A stretch of DNA of 37,480 nucleotides from an uncultured Eubacteriales bacterium (GTDB lineage: Bacteria > Bacillota > Clostridia > Christensenellales > Aristaeellaceae): assembly GCA_900320085.1 (NCBI GenBank), contig ONRC01000021.1:1-37480 (forward strand). The letters run 5' to 3'. The notes below the pieces were generated by a model. The model did not search any database. It was not told the origin of the DNA and was given only the letters and a program-made list of their open reading frames with translations. The position numbers were made by a program, and so were the translations under genes. This document shows positions 14,847-23,230 of the stretch, piece by piece. How positions within the stretch are numbered: position 1 is the first letter of the stretch; every line of letters starts with the position of its first letter.

Positions 14847-17810
14847 TCACTCCAGTCCAAACTCCACCCGTTTATTGTGAAGTTCTTTGTTAATGTCCTT
14901 GACCGCCTTTTCCAGGGCGTCGCGGGCGTTTTCGTTGTTGATGCACACGCGGTTCCAGGCGTTGATGATATGCCGTCCGGTAAAGTACCCGCCAGGCACG
15001 ATGAGCTGCTCCTCCGCGGCGTCCATCTGGGCGCGGATCACGCGCTCATGCCGGGCGTCCCAGGGCAGGGAATAGAAGGCGTTCACGTTCGCCGTGTTCC
15101 ACCGCGCGCCCATGCCCAGGATGGCTTCCAGCTCGCGGCCGTACCGGGTCTGGGTTTCCTCGCTGCTCCACCATTTGAGGAATTCCCAGGCTGCGTCCTT
15201 CTTTTCGCTCTGGGAAAGAATAATGTCCGCCGTAGCCGCCGTGGTGCCCACGGTATGCTTGACCGTGCCGTCGGCTTGCCGGGTGCCGGGCACCGGGGCG
15301 ATGCTCCACCGGCCGTACAGCTCGGGGGCGGAGGTCATGAGCTGCATATACGTGGTGAAGTTTCCGATGCCGATGGGCATGGTGCCGGTGCGGATGCGGG
15401 TGAAAAAGTTGCTTTCCGCGTCGATTTCATAATTGGCGTACATGTCCGTCCAGGCCTTGAACGCCTTATAGGCTTCGGGGGTGTCCAGCCCGCTGGCTTC
15501 GCCCTGGCCCCGGTAGTAATCCCCGCCCATCTGCAAAAGCAGCATGGTGAAGCCCCGCAGCGCGCCGGGGGAGTTGCTGGATACGGAGGTGTCCACCGGC
15601 AGGGAGAAGCTCATGTTGTTTTCATACAGCCGGGGCAGCACCTTCTGGTACAGGTCGCTCCAGGTTTCGGGCAGCTCCACGCCCAGCTCCGCCAGCACGT
15701 CGCGCCGGTAGATCATACAGGAAAAGTCCATGGTCTCGGGCAGCGCGTACACCCCGCCGTTATATTGGAAGGGCACCAGGCTGCTGGGGTAAAAACTCTT
15801 TGTCACGTCCTCAAACCCGGGAAACTGGCTCAGATCGCACACGGCTTCGCGGAAGGCGAACTCGTTGGGCAGGTTGTACTCCACGGACAGCGCCACGTCC
15901 GGCGCGGTGCCGCTGGCGACGGAGAGCATGATGGTGTTGACCGAGCCTGTGGACAGCTGGCCCGTGGGCAGCACATGCAGGTTGATGACGATGCCGGTCT
16001 TGGGGGTGAATTCCTCATCGGCCAGCTCTTTCAGGATTTCGCCCCACTCCGTGCCGCGGGCGATCCACACGTTCAGCACGGTGGTTTCCTGGTTCTTTGC
16101 GCCGCTGTCGTCCACGATCAGGCCCACGCTGTCGTAGTCCTTGGTAAAGGATGCCAGGAAGTTTTCTCCCGTCACCGCCATGCGCTGGAGGAAATTGGAG
16201 GTGGCGATGTCCATCGTCACGTCGGGGGAGGACAGCATCAGGTAGTCCATCGCCATGGGGCATTTTTCGATGGTGGAAATGTAGGTGCCCAGGTTGCTTT
16301 GCGCGTTGTCCAGATCGCTGAGGGCTTTGGGAATCCGGTCCACGTCCTCGGAGAAGAAGTGAAGCTGGTCGATGATCTGGCGGAAGTTGTTCTCCATGGA
16401 GGTGGTTTCGTTGGAGATGGAGGCCAGCAGATCGGCGCTTTCCTGGAGCCGCCCGGCCAGGTAGCTCAGCTGTCCGCTCAGCTCCGGCATGGTGCGGTAT
16501 AGATCATATTCGTAGTTATAGTCCGGTTCGGTGCCGGTGATTTTCACAATTTCACGCTGCATCCGGCCCAGGTAGGTGGTGTCCTTTTCGGTACGGCGCA
16601 TGATTTCGCCGATGGGCCCCAGCTTCACCGTGGCGGTCAGGGTGTGCGTGCCCTTTTCCAGGTAGAAGCAATAGGGGGTTCCGTCCGCGTCGCGGAGGGT
16701 GTCGCCATACCAATGGCTGTCGTAGGGGAAGGAATACAGCTTCATTTCCTCGAAGGGGATCTCCCCGTCGATCATGATTTGACGATAGGAGGGCATACCG
16801 GGATCGGTGGTCTGCAATACTTTCAGGTGAATGGCGTACAGGCCGCTTTCCGGCACGTCAATGTCCCAGCTCACCGCTGCGTTGCCCAGCCGCCAGCGGT
16901 AGCCGCCCACGATGTTCAGCACCCGGTTCGCGCCGGACTTGGGTTCGGTCAGGGGGTCGGCGTCGGATTCGCGGCGGATGACGTTTTCGCTGCGCCAGGC
17001 GCTGTCCTCGGCCTGTAATTTGACAATGGTGTCGGCGGATACATTTTTGTATCCCGCCGCCTGCCATTCCGCACGCTTTTCCGCATAGGTGGGATACCGC
17101 GCGGGGGAGACGAAGGCGATGTTTCCCAGCACCACGGGCTGATCCACGTATTCCAGTACGATTTCATGCTCGCCTGCGCTGAGATAGAATTGCAGGGGGT
17201 CCACGTAAATCGCCTGCTGATCGACCGCGCGCACGGTCTGCCACACCCGCTTTTCGATCATGTGGGGCCACACTTCGTCGTTGATGGCGTTGACGCGCAT
17301 CTTGCCGTCCGGCTGCACCTCTTCTTCAAACACCCGGTAGAAGCACAGGTTGTTCGCTTCCTCATAGGGCGTTTCACCGTCGATGGTGAGTTTGCGCTGC
17401 ACTTTGATTTCGTTGCCGCCCAGGCACAGGTAGGACACCTTCAGCTCATACAGGCCGGGCTGCTCCACGGTGATTTTCCACGCGGCGCTGCATTCGTTAT
17501 CCCCGGAGAACAGCACAAAGTCCGGGGTTTCACTCTCGCCGGAGTACAGGCCGGGATAAGCCTCAAATCCGCTTTTCAGCGCAATATCGCCGGACAAAGC
17601 CGCGTCCTGGGGCAACAGCGGGATGACGGCATCCCGCGGCGCGGGCTGGTATACCTCGGGCTGCGTGGCCCATTCCGCCTGCAAATCGCCGTACTCCACG
17701 GCGTTCTCCACCGACAGGGCATACAAATCCGCCCAACCGCCTTCCGCGAATGCACAGCGCGATCCGGTCAGGCAGAACATCAGCAGCATGATCCCGGCAA
17801 GACGCTTCAT
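14847..17810 (-). CDS. Large multidomain extracellular solute-binding protein with two CBM-like modules
   Basis: A 987-residue exported protein, about twice normal size for this family. A signal peptide (residues 1-22) is followed by two beta-rich modules at about 70-240 and 260-430. They share a pattern (WKI/DI-x-V, GLY, IDGE-x-P-Y/F-EE, FYL-xx-G-x-H) and so look duplicated; they resemble CBM35-like carbohydrate-binding folds, an inference. Residues about 440-525 are helical and coiled-coil prone. Residues about 575-985 are a family 1 solute-binding domain: VLNVWIARGTEW, MLSVASGTAPDVALSVEYN, GVYALPETMDFSCMIYRRD, WEFLKWWSSEETQTRYGREL. I chose the ATG at 17810 (AGGGG 8 nt upstream) over a GTG at 17819. 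It is 34 bp behind the GH43 gene and feeds the first permease pair. Confidence 0.85.
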   Translation of the reverse strand: MKRLAGIMLLMFCLTGSRCAFAEGGWADLYALSVENAVEYGDLQAEWATQPEVYQPAPRDAVIPLLPQDAALSGDIALKSGFEAYPGLYSGESETPDFVLFSGDNECSAAWKITVEQPGLYELKVSYLCLGGNEIKVQRKLTIDGETPYEEANNLCFYRVFEEEVQPDGKMRVNAINDEVWPHMIEKRVWQTVRAVDQQAIYVDPLQFYLSAGEHEIVLEYVDQPVVLGNIAFVSPARYPTYAEKRAEWQAAGYKNVSADTIVKLQAEDSAWRSENVIRRESDADPLTEPKSGANRVLNIVGGYRWRLGNAAVSWDIDVPESGLYAIHLKVLQTTDPGMPSYRQIMIDGEIPFEEMKLYSFPYDSHWYGDTLRDADGTPYCFYLEKGTHTLTATVKLGPIGEIMRRTEKDTTYLGRMQREIVKITGTEPDYNYEYDLYRTMPELSGQLSYLAGRLQESADLLASISNETTSMENNFRQIIDQLHFFSEDVDRIPKALSDLDNAQSNLGTYISTIEKCPMAMDYLMLSSPDVTMDIATSNFLQRMAVTGENFLASFTKDYDSVGLIVDDSGAKNQETTVLNVWIARGTEWGEILKELADEEFTPKTGIVINLHVLPTGQLSTGSVNTIMLSVASGTAPDVALSVEYNLPNEFAFREAVCDLSQFPGFEDVTKSFYPSSLVPFQYNGGVYALPETMDFSCMIYRRDVLAELGVELPETWSDLYQKVLPRLYENNMSFSLPVDTSVSSNSPGALRGFTMLLLQMGGDYYRGQGEASGLDTPEAYKAFKAWTDMYANYEIDAESNFFTRIRTGTMPIGIGNFTTYMQLMTSAPELYGRWSIAPVPGTRQADGTVKHTVGTTAATADIILSQSEKKDAAWEFLKWWSSEETQTRYGRELEAILGMGARWNTANVNAFYSLPWDARHERVIRAQMDAAEEQLIVPGGYFTGRHIINAWNRVCINNENARDALEKAVKDINKELHNKRVEFGLE

Positions 17811-17844
17811 GAAAAGCACCCCTTTTTGCAGTGTACTCTCTTGC

Positions 17845-19308
17845 TTACAGATCTGTTATCTTCACGTATTTCACATCTGCCCAACCGCCCCAGCGGCCCA
17901 GGGTGTTGAGGGTGAAAATGCCGGGGCGCGCGCCCGTCCAGCCGCCGCAGGTCATGGGGTATTCCCCGCCCAGGGGGCGCATGGACTGCTGGCCTTCGCC
18001 ATAGTAAAAGCTCACATTGCCGCGCCGCACGCGCATCCGCAGCAGGATCTCCGGGTAGGGCCACATGATTTCCGAGATGGGCGTTTCCAGCACCTTTTCC
18101 GGCACCCAGCGGCTGATTTCCGTCGCCATGCCCATTTTCAGGCTCACCCGACCCTGGCCCAGCGCGAGATAATAATAGGTATAACCCATGATGCCGATGC
18201 CGGAAACGTCGCCGTCCTGCGCGTGGGTCCAGAACACCACATCCATGTCAAAGTCATGGCTCTGCATCAGCTGGCTCAAAAAATTTCCCGCCTCAAACAG
18301 ACTGGGCGCCGGCGCCGCGTGGAGCCGCAGGCCGGGATGAAGCTCTGTATACCAGCCCTTGTTGGGGTTGGCCTGCCATTGCCACTGGAGGCCAAGACCG
18401 TTCTGGAAATCGTCGGAGGTGGGGATTTCACCGCTGAACGGCGGCAGGTCGATCGTCCCGCCCAGTACGGGAGAACCCTTTTTGCCCATTACCGGCCAGC
18501 CGTCCGACCAATCCACGGGCTGCAAATGGGCTACCCGGCCGTAGGCGTCCATATCCTGAAAATGAATAAACCAGTCTTTGCCGTGGCCGTCGTCCACCCA
18601 GCCGCCCTGATGCGGACCGTTGATGGGCGTGCTGCCTTGGCCCAATACCACCCGACGCTCATAAGGGCCGTAAATATTATCCGCCCGCAGCGCCAGTTGA
18701 TAGCCGGGCTTTACGCTGCCCGCCGGGCACAGAATCCAATATTTCCCCTCACGCTTATAAATTTTGGGGCCTTCCACCGTGATGTCGCCGTGGTCGCCGC
18801 CGTCATAGACCATGCGTCCTTTATCCACCACCGTCAGGCCGTCGGCGCTCATTTTGTGCACATACAGCACATTGTTGATGCCCGCGCGGCTGGCGGCGAA
18901 TCCGTGCACCAGCCACACCCGGCCGTCGTCGTCAAACAGGGGACAGGGGTCGATCCATCCGGTCACGTCCTTGACGTAATGACATTCCCACTCGCCGGCG
19001 GGATCTTTGGCGGTGAACGAAAAGAGCCCCTCGTCCGGCATGCACACGTACACGTAAAACGTGCCGTTGTGATAGCGCAGGCTGGGGGCCCAGATGCCGC
19101 GCTTGTGCGCGGGGCGGTCATACTGCGGGAAGGGCAGGCGGCGGGCGGCATAGCCGATCAGCTCCCAATGAACCAAATCACGGGAATGCAGCACGGGAAT
19201 GCCGGGAACATAGGTGAAGGAGGAGGAAATCATGTAGAAGTCCTCGCCGACGCGAATCACATCCGGATCAGAGTAATCGCCCAGAAGAATGGGATTGGTA
19301 TACCGCAT
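17845..19308 (-). CDS. GH43 glycosidase (arabinofuranosidase/xylosidase type) with C-terminal beta-sandwich
   Basis: A 487-residue enzyme with a five-blade GH43 propeller and a C-terminal concanavalin-like domain (about 310-487). The catalytic triad is visible: base Asp14 in GDYSDPDVI, pKa-tuning Asp120 in TGWIDPCPLFDD, and acid Glu179 in ITVEGPKIY. The second half contains DDFQNGLGLQWQWQANPN, typical of GH43 proteins with this extension. It should remove arabinose or xylose side chains from imported pectin or hemicellulose oligomers. No signal peptide. I chose the ATG at 19308 (GGGAG upstream, immediate start of the propeller); a longer reading to 19431 runs through the promoter region. It is the first gene of the long sugar operon. 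Confidence 0.9.
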   Translation of the reverse strand: MRYTNPILLGDYSDPDVIRVGEDFYMISSSFTYVPGIPVLHSRDLVHWELIGYAARRLPFPQYDRPAHKRGIWAPSLRYHNGTFYVYVCMPDEGLFSFTAKDPAGEWECHYVKDVTGWIDPCPLFDDDGRVWLVHGFAASRAGINNVLYVHKMSADGLTVVDKGRMVYDGGDHGDITVEGPKIYKREGKYWILCPAGSVKPGYQLALRADNIYGPYERRVVLGQGSTPINGPHQGGWVDDGHGKDWFIHFQDMDAYGRVAHLQPVDWSDGWPVMGKKGSPVLGGTIDLPPFSGEIPTSDDFQNGLGLQWQWQANPNKGWYTELHPGLRLHAAPAPSLFEAGNFLSQLMQSHDFDMDVVFWTHAQDGDVSGIGIMGYTYYYLALGQGRVSLKMGMATEISRWVPEKVLETPISEIMWPYPEILLRMRVRRGNVSFYYGEGQQSMRPLGGEYPMTCGGWTGARPGIFTLNTLGRWGGWADVKYVKITDL

Positions 19309-19376
19309 CGTCCAACGCTCCCTCACGGCAGAATCAACCGTTTCTCCATTTCTGCCATATATATTCCAATAAATAC

Positions 19377-19405
19377 ATTTTATCACAAGAAGTTTGATTT
19401 TGCAA
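19377..19405 (-). promoter_or_regulatory. Sigma-A promoter of the sugar operon
   Basis: On the minus strand TTGCAA (19405-19400), a 17-nt spacer and TAAAAT (19382-19377) can be read. TGn directly before the -10 makes it an extended -10 promoter. Transcription should start near 19370, leaving a leader of about 60 nt before the GH43 ATG. Confidence 0.75.
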
Positions 19406-19413
19406 TAGGCGAA

Positions 19414-19462
19414 AATGTATAATATGGGCAAAATAAAATTTTATATAACCATATTATACATT
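19414..19462. promoter_or_regulatory. Perfect 14-bp inverted repeat upstream of the sugar-operon promoter
   Basis: AATGTATAATATGG at 19414-19427 faces CCATATTATACATT at 19449-19462, separated by 21 nt. The near arm lies 8 bp upstream of the -35 box. Position and symmetry suggest two half-sites for an activator or a looping regulator. No regulator gene is in the window. Because the arms are AT-rich they also contain TATAAT-like words, so an extra promoter is possible. Confidence 0.55.
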
Positions 19463-19495
19463 CACTGATTTTTTTCTGTTTTGATAAAGCAGTGC

Positions 19496-19530
19496 AAAAA
19501 AAACCACCCGGGGGAGAAGACCGGGTGGGT
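19496..19530 (-). terminator. Rho-independent terminator of the VanY-like gene
   Basis: Reading the minus strand, CCACCCGG (19528-19521) pairs with CCGGGTGG (19511-19504) and is followed by a run of eight T (complement of A at 19496-19503). It ends the gene at 19551 and insulates the sugar-operon promoter. Confidence 0.85.
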
Positions 19531-19550
19531 GAAACAAGATGCTATAACAA

Positions 19551-20693
19551 TCAATAGGCCATCGTGATGATGAGGCCGCCCATGCCGTTGTTTTCCATGT
19601 TGTCGGTGGAAACGCTGACTTCCTGAGCGGAGCGGGTGACCTGCACGGTGGCGTTGCCGCCGTAGTAACCGTCGGTGCGGACGATTTCATATTTCAGCTG
19701 ACCGTCCTGATAGACCGCGATGTGGGGATGCTGGATCAGGTATTCGATGTATTCTTCCATGCAGAAGTCCATGATGTGCATCACGGCGGCGTTGGCCTTG
19801 CCCACATATCGATAGATGCTCAGCTTGCTGTTCTGGCCGGTTTTGTAGGATTTGTCGGTGACGGTGGCGTTGGGATAGCCCTGCACCGGGAAGCGGAAGA
19901 TGATGCCGTATTCCCAGCTGTGCTCCAGCAGCCAGTCGGACTGGGGCAGCTCATGGAATTTCTTGTCCATGATGGGGTCGCCCTTGGCGTAGCGGCCCAT
20001 GCAGAAGGCCAGGCCGGATTCGTATTCGCTGGTGCCGGGCACGCTGATGCCGGAGGCCACCACTTTGTCCGTCAGGGCGTCGCCGGAGTAGCGGTTGGCG
20101 TACTCCTGGGCGCGCTTGTCGTATTTGTCCTGCTGCACTTCGCGGAGGCGGTAGCCCTCTTCCACGTTGTAGTGCTCCAGACCCGCGTTCTTGGCATCCG
20201 CGATCATGTCGCCCAGGGCGGTGATGGCGGGGGAAAGGAGCTTGACGCTGTTGCCTGCGGTGGCAATGCGCTTATCGGTGGCATGCACCACCAGGAACTC
20301 GGCTTGGGCCAGGTCATCGGGCACGGCGTGCCAGCGGTTGACCAGCAGCATGCCGCTGGTGATGATTTCCATACGGCTGGCGTCATAGGAGCGGGTGTTG
20401 GTCAGGGGATAATTGCTCAGATCCACCACGTCCCAGCCCTGGGGCTTGGGCTCTGGCCACTGAACGGCGCTGCCCTCCGCTTCCTTTGCCTGTTCTTCCT
20501 GCTTGGCCTGCTGGTATTGCGCTTCAAGCAGTTCGTTTTCCGACTGGGCGCGGGCATCGTTTTCCGCCTGCTGCACCTGGATGGACTGGTCGAGCAGCAG
20601 ATAGCCCGCACCGCAAAGCACCGTCAGTACGAACAGAATAATCAGGATGCCCGTCAGCTTCCGGTAAGCGTCAGACGTGCGTTTCTTCGCCAT
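19551..20693 (-). CDS. Membrane-anchored VanY-like (M15B) protein with altered zinc-ligand positions
   Basis: A 380-residue protein: a membrane helix at about 13-34, a Gln/Glu/Ala-rich coiled stretch (36-72), then an extracytoplasmic D-alanyl-D-alanine carboxypeptidase-like domain. Fold landmarks are present: EEGYRLREVQQ (178-188), TSEYESGLAF (221-230), LLEHSWEYGIIFRFP (255-269). In active VanY enzymes the second block reads SEHxxGxAxD and supplies His and Asp zinc ligands. Here codons TAC and TGC give Tyr224 and Cys231. His258 is kept. It may be a pseudoenzyme or use another metal site. The ATG at 20693 has GGAAGGTG upstream. It has its own promoter and terminator, so it is a separate unit from the sugar operon. 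Confidence 0.82.
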   Translation of the reverse strand: MAKKRTSDAYRKLTGILIILFVLTVLCGAGYLLLDQSIQVQQAENDARAQSENELLEAQYQQAKQEEQAKEAEGSAVQWPEPKPQGWDVVDLSNYPLTNTRSYDASRMEIITSGMLLVNRWHAVPDDLAQAEFLVVHATDKRIATAGNSVKLLSPAITALGDMIADAKNAGLEHYNVEEGYRLREVQQDKYDKRAQEYANRYSGDALTDKVVASGISVPGTSEYESGLAFCMGRYAKGDPIMDKKFHELPQSDWLLEHSWEYGIIFRFPVQGYPNATVTDKSYKTGQNSKLSIYRYVGKANAAVMHIMDFCMEEYIEYLIQHPHIAVYQDGQLKYEIVRTDGYYGGNATVQVTRSAQEVSVSTDNMENNGMGGLIITMAY

Positions 20694-20754
20694 TGCATTC
20701 ACCTTCCAAAAGACGCAAAAGCGTCCATCAAAATCATGAAGAATATCCTTCTTA

Positions 20755-20783
20755 TTTATATCAAATTTATTACAAAAAGTCAA
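20755..20783 (-). promoter_or_regulatory. Sigma-A promoter of the VanY-like gene
   Basis: On the minus strand TTGACT (20783-20778), a 17-nt spacer and TATAAA (20760-20755) give a near-consensus promoter. A small hairpin GACGC-TTTT-GCGTC lies in the leader, just upstream of the ribosome site. Confidence 0.82.
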
Positions 20784-20794
20784 CTGTTTTTTAA

Positions 20795-20827
20795 TAAAAA
20801 ATGGCCCTCATTTAAAGAAAAAGGCCA
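20795..20827 (-). terminator. Weak terminator-like hairpin upstream of the VanY promoter
   Basis: TGGCC and GGCCA form a 5-bp stem with a 16-nt loop, followed on the minus strand by TTTTTTATT. It may end residual transcription from relA. The stem is short, so this is tentative. Confidence 0.35.
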
Positions 20828-20891
20828 AAATGTTACATAATTATTTCAAATCCGACATAACTCGGATGGCTTGACAGGGGAAAAACAAAAA

Positions 20892-20977
20892 GAGTACAGG
20901 GTACAGAGTACAGTTTATATACCGGTCCCGTATGAGTGACTATATCATCTGTACTCTGTGCTCTGCACTCTGAACTC
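20892..20977. repeat. Heptad-repeat element, GAGTNCA family, copy behind relA
   Basis: The left arm is GAGTACA, GGGTACA, GAGTACA (20892-20912); the right arm is TGTACTC, TGTGCTC, TGCACTC, TGAACTC (20950-20977). The right arm begins 20 nt behind the relA stop. On the minus strand the left arm is followed by TTTTTGTTTTT, so this copy resembles a large intrinsic terminator for relA. Confidence 0.82.
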
Positions 20978-20997
20978 TATCCTTGCCACTCTCGGCA

Positions 20998-23193
20998 TCA
21001 GCTCGCGCTCCGGTACGCCTCGATCACGTCGCTGCGGCGCTGGATTTTGACCAGCGCGGCGTCCAGCTGTTCGCGGGATTTGACCTGCATGGTGGTCATG
21101 ATGGTGCAGGTCTTGTTTTTGTTCAGCTTCACGCTCAGGGCGGTCAGGGGGATGCCCTGATCCTGGATGAAATTGGTGATTTCGCCTAAGAGGGAATTGT
21201 GGTCGTAACAAATGATGATCACGTTGGCACTGAAGTTTTCCAGTTCCTCGGCGGCCCAGGAGACGGGCACGGCGCGTTCGGGCTCGGAGTGCAGGGCGTT
21301 CACGCAGTCCGCCTTGTGCACGGTCACGCCCCGGCCGCGGGTGATGTAGCCCACGATGTCGTCGCCGGGGACGGGGTTGCAGCAGCGGGCGAAGCGCACC
21401 AGCATCCCGGCTTCGCCGTGGACGTAAATGCCGTGGCTGGGCTTGCCCACGTCGGCGTTGGGCGGCGGCGTCTCCGGCAGCACGGGAACCTGCTTGGGCG
21501 CGGCGGCGGCTTCCTTTTTCTGCTTTTCGTCGATCATGCGGCTGAGCACATACACCGCCGCCACGCCGCCGTAGCCGATGGCGCCGTACAGATCGTCCAG
21601 GTCCTGGAACATATACTTCCGCAGCAGGGGTTCGTAATACTCCGGTTTCGTGTAATCCCCCAGCTTGACGCCCCGGCGCTTGGCCTCGTGATCCAGCATT
21701 TCCTTGCCGCGCACCACATTTTCGCCCCGCAGCTCCCGCTTGAAGAACTGGCGGATCTTGGCCTTGGCCTGCTGGGTCTTGACGATTTTCAGCCAGTCCA
21801 TGCTGGGGCCCTTGGAGGTGGAGGAGGTGATGACCTCCACCCGGTCGCCGGTCTGCAATTGCGTGTCCAGCGGCACCATTTTGCCGTTGATGCGCGCGCC
21901 GACGCAGGAATTGCCCACCTGGGAATGGATGCGGTAGGCGAAGTCCAGCGGCGTGGAGCCGCGCTGCATGGAGACAATGTCGCCCTTGGGGGTGAACAGG
22001 AACACTTCCTCGGAGAACAGGTCGGTTTTCAGACTGTCGATGAACTCGTGGCTGTCCCGGGTCTCGCTCTGCCAGTCCAGGATCTGCCGCAACCAGTAGA
22101 GCTTGTTGTCCAGGTTGTCGTCCTTCTTGCCACCTTCCTTGTAGCGCCAGTGAGCGGCGATGCCGTACTCGGCGATGCGGTGCATCTCCCAGGTGCGGAT
22201 CTGGATTTCAAAGGGGAAGGGAATGCGCCGCCCGCCCACGACCGTGGTGTGAAGGGACTGGTACATGTTGGCCTTGGGGACGGAAATGTAATCCTTGAAC
22301 CGGCCCGGCACCTGGTTCCACAGGGTGTGGGCGATGCCCAGCACGGTGTAGCATTCCGGGATGGTGTCCACGATGACGCGAATGGCGATCAGGTCAAAAA
22401 TCTGGTCGAAGGGCTTGTTCTGGATGACCATCTTCCGGTAAATGGAATAGAGGTGCTTGGGCCTGCCGTCGATGTCGTAATGCAGGCCCTGTTCGTCCAG
22501 CTTGTGGGACAGCTCGCTGATGACCAGTTTGATGTTTTCCTCGCGTTCAGCCCGCTTCATGCCCACCTTCTGGGCCACGTCCTGATAGCCCTCCGGGTCA
22601 ATGTAGCGCAGCGACAGGTCCTCCAATTCCTGCTTGATGCCGTACACACCCAGCCGGTGGGCCAGGGGAGCGTAAATATCCAGCGTTTCCCGGGCGATGG
22701 CCACCTGGCGTTCAGGCTCCTTGAATTTGAGGGTGCGCATGTTGTGCAGCCGGTCGGCCAGCTTGATCAGCACCACCCGGATGTCCTTGCTCATGGCCAG
22801 GATCATCTTGCGCAGGGACTCCGCCTGCTGCTCCTCCCGGTCGGCGAAGTTCAGCTTGGTCAGCTTCGTCACGCCGTCCACCAGCCGGGCCACTTCCTCG
22901 CCGAACATGTCCTGCATCTGCTGCACCGTGGCGCCGGTGTCCTCCACCACGTCGTGCAATAGGGCCGCGGCGATGGTGGGCGGGTCGATCATCAATTCGG
23001 TGATGATGCTGGCTACATACAGGGGATGCACGATATATGGCTCGCCGCTTTTGCGTTTTTGATCCTTGTGCGCGTCGGCGGCATAATCGTAGGCACGCTG
23101 AACCAGGGCAATGCCACTGCCATCCGTATCCACCTTTTTTACCCGCGCCAGGATTTGTTCCAGTGTCATTGGTTCGTATGCTGTGTATGCCAT
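20998..23193 (-). CDS. relA: Bifunctional (p)ppGpp synthetase/hydrolase, RelA/SpoT
   Basis: A 731-residue long RSH protein that makes and degrades the stringent-response nucleotide. The hydrolase HD domain shows His56, HD at 80-81 and ED at 84-85. The synthetase domain has HLYSIYRKM (247-255), RFKDYISVPKAN (298-309) and EIQIRTWEMHRIAEYG (329-344). The RFKD form of the RxKD loop is typical of bifunctional enzymes rather than synthetase-only RelA. A TGS domain follows at about 390-455 (FLFTPKGDI), then a zinc-finger-like region with RCCNPVPGD and a C-terminal ACT domain (about 655-731). It is 37 bp behind recJ, a usual neighbour in Clostridia. The ATG has GGAGGTG upstream. Confidence 0.97.
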   Translation of the reverse strand: MAYTAYEPMTLEQILARVKKVDTDGSGIALVQRAYDYAADAHKDQKRKSGEPYIVHPLYVASIITELMIDPPTIAAALLHDVVEDTGATVQQMQDMFGEEVARLVDGVTKLTKLNFADREEQQAESLRKMILAMSKDIRVVLIKLADRLHNMRTLKFKEPERQVAIARETLDIYAPLAHRLGVYGIKQELEDLSLRYIDPEGYQDVAQKVGMKRAEREENIKLVISELSHKLDEQGLHYDIDGRPKHLYSIYRKMVIQNKPFDQIFDLIAIRVIVDTIPECYTVLGIAHTLWNQVPGRFKDYISVPKANMYQSLHTTVVGGRRIPFPFEIQIRTWEMHRIAEYGIAAHWRYKEGGKKDDNLDNKLYWLRQILDWQSETRDSHEFIDSLKTDLFSEEVFLFTPKGDIVSMQRGSTPLDFAYRIHSQVGNSCVGARINGKMVPLDTQLQTGDRVEVITSSTSKGPSMDWLKIVKTQQAKAKIRQFFKRELRGENVVRGKEMLDHEAKRRGVKLGDYTKPEYYEPLLRKYMFQDLDDLYGAIGYGGVAAVYVLSRMIDEKQKKEAAAAPKQVPVLPETPPPNADVGKPSHGIYVHGEAGMLVRFARCCNPVPGDDIVGYITRGRGVTVHKADCVNALHSEPERAVPVSWAAEELENFSANVIIICYDHNSLLGEITNFIQDQGIPLTALSVKLNKNKTCTIMTTMQVKSREQLDAALVKIQRRSDVIEAYRSAS

Positions 23194-23230
23194 TGCGCAC
23201 CTCCGTTCTTTCTTCTAAAGTGAGGAATGA

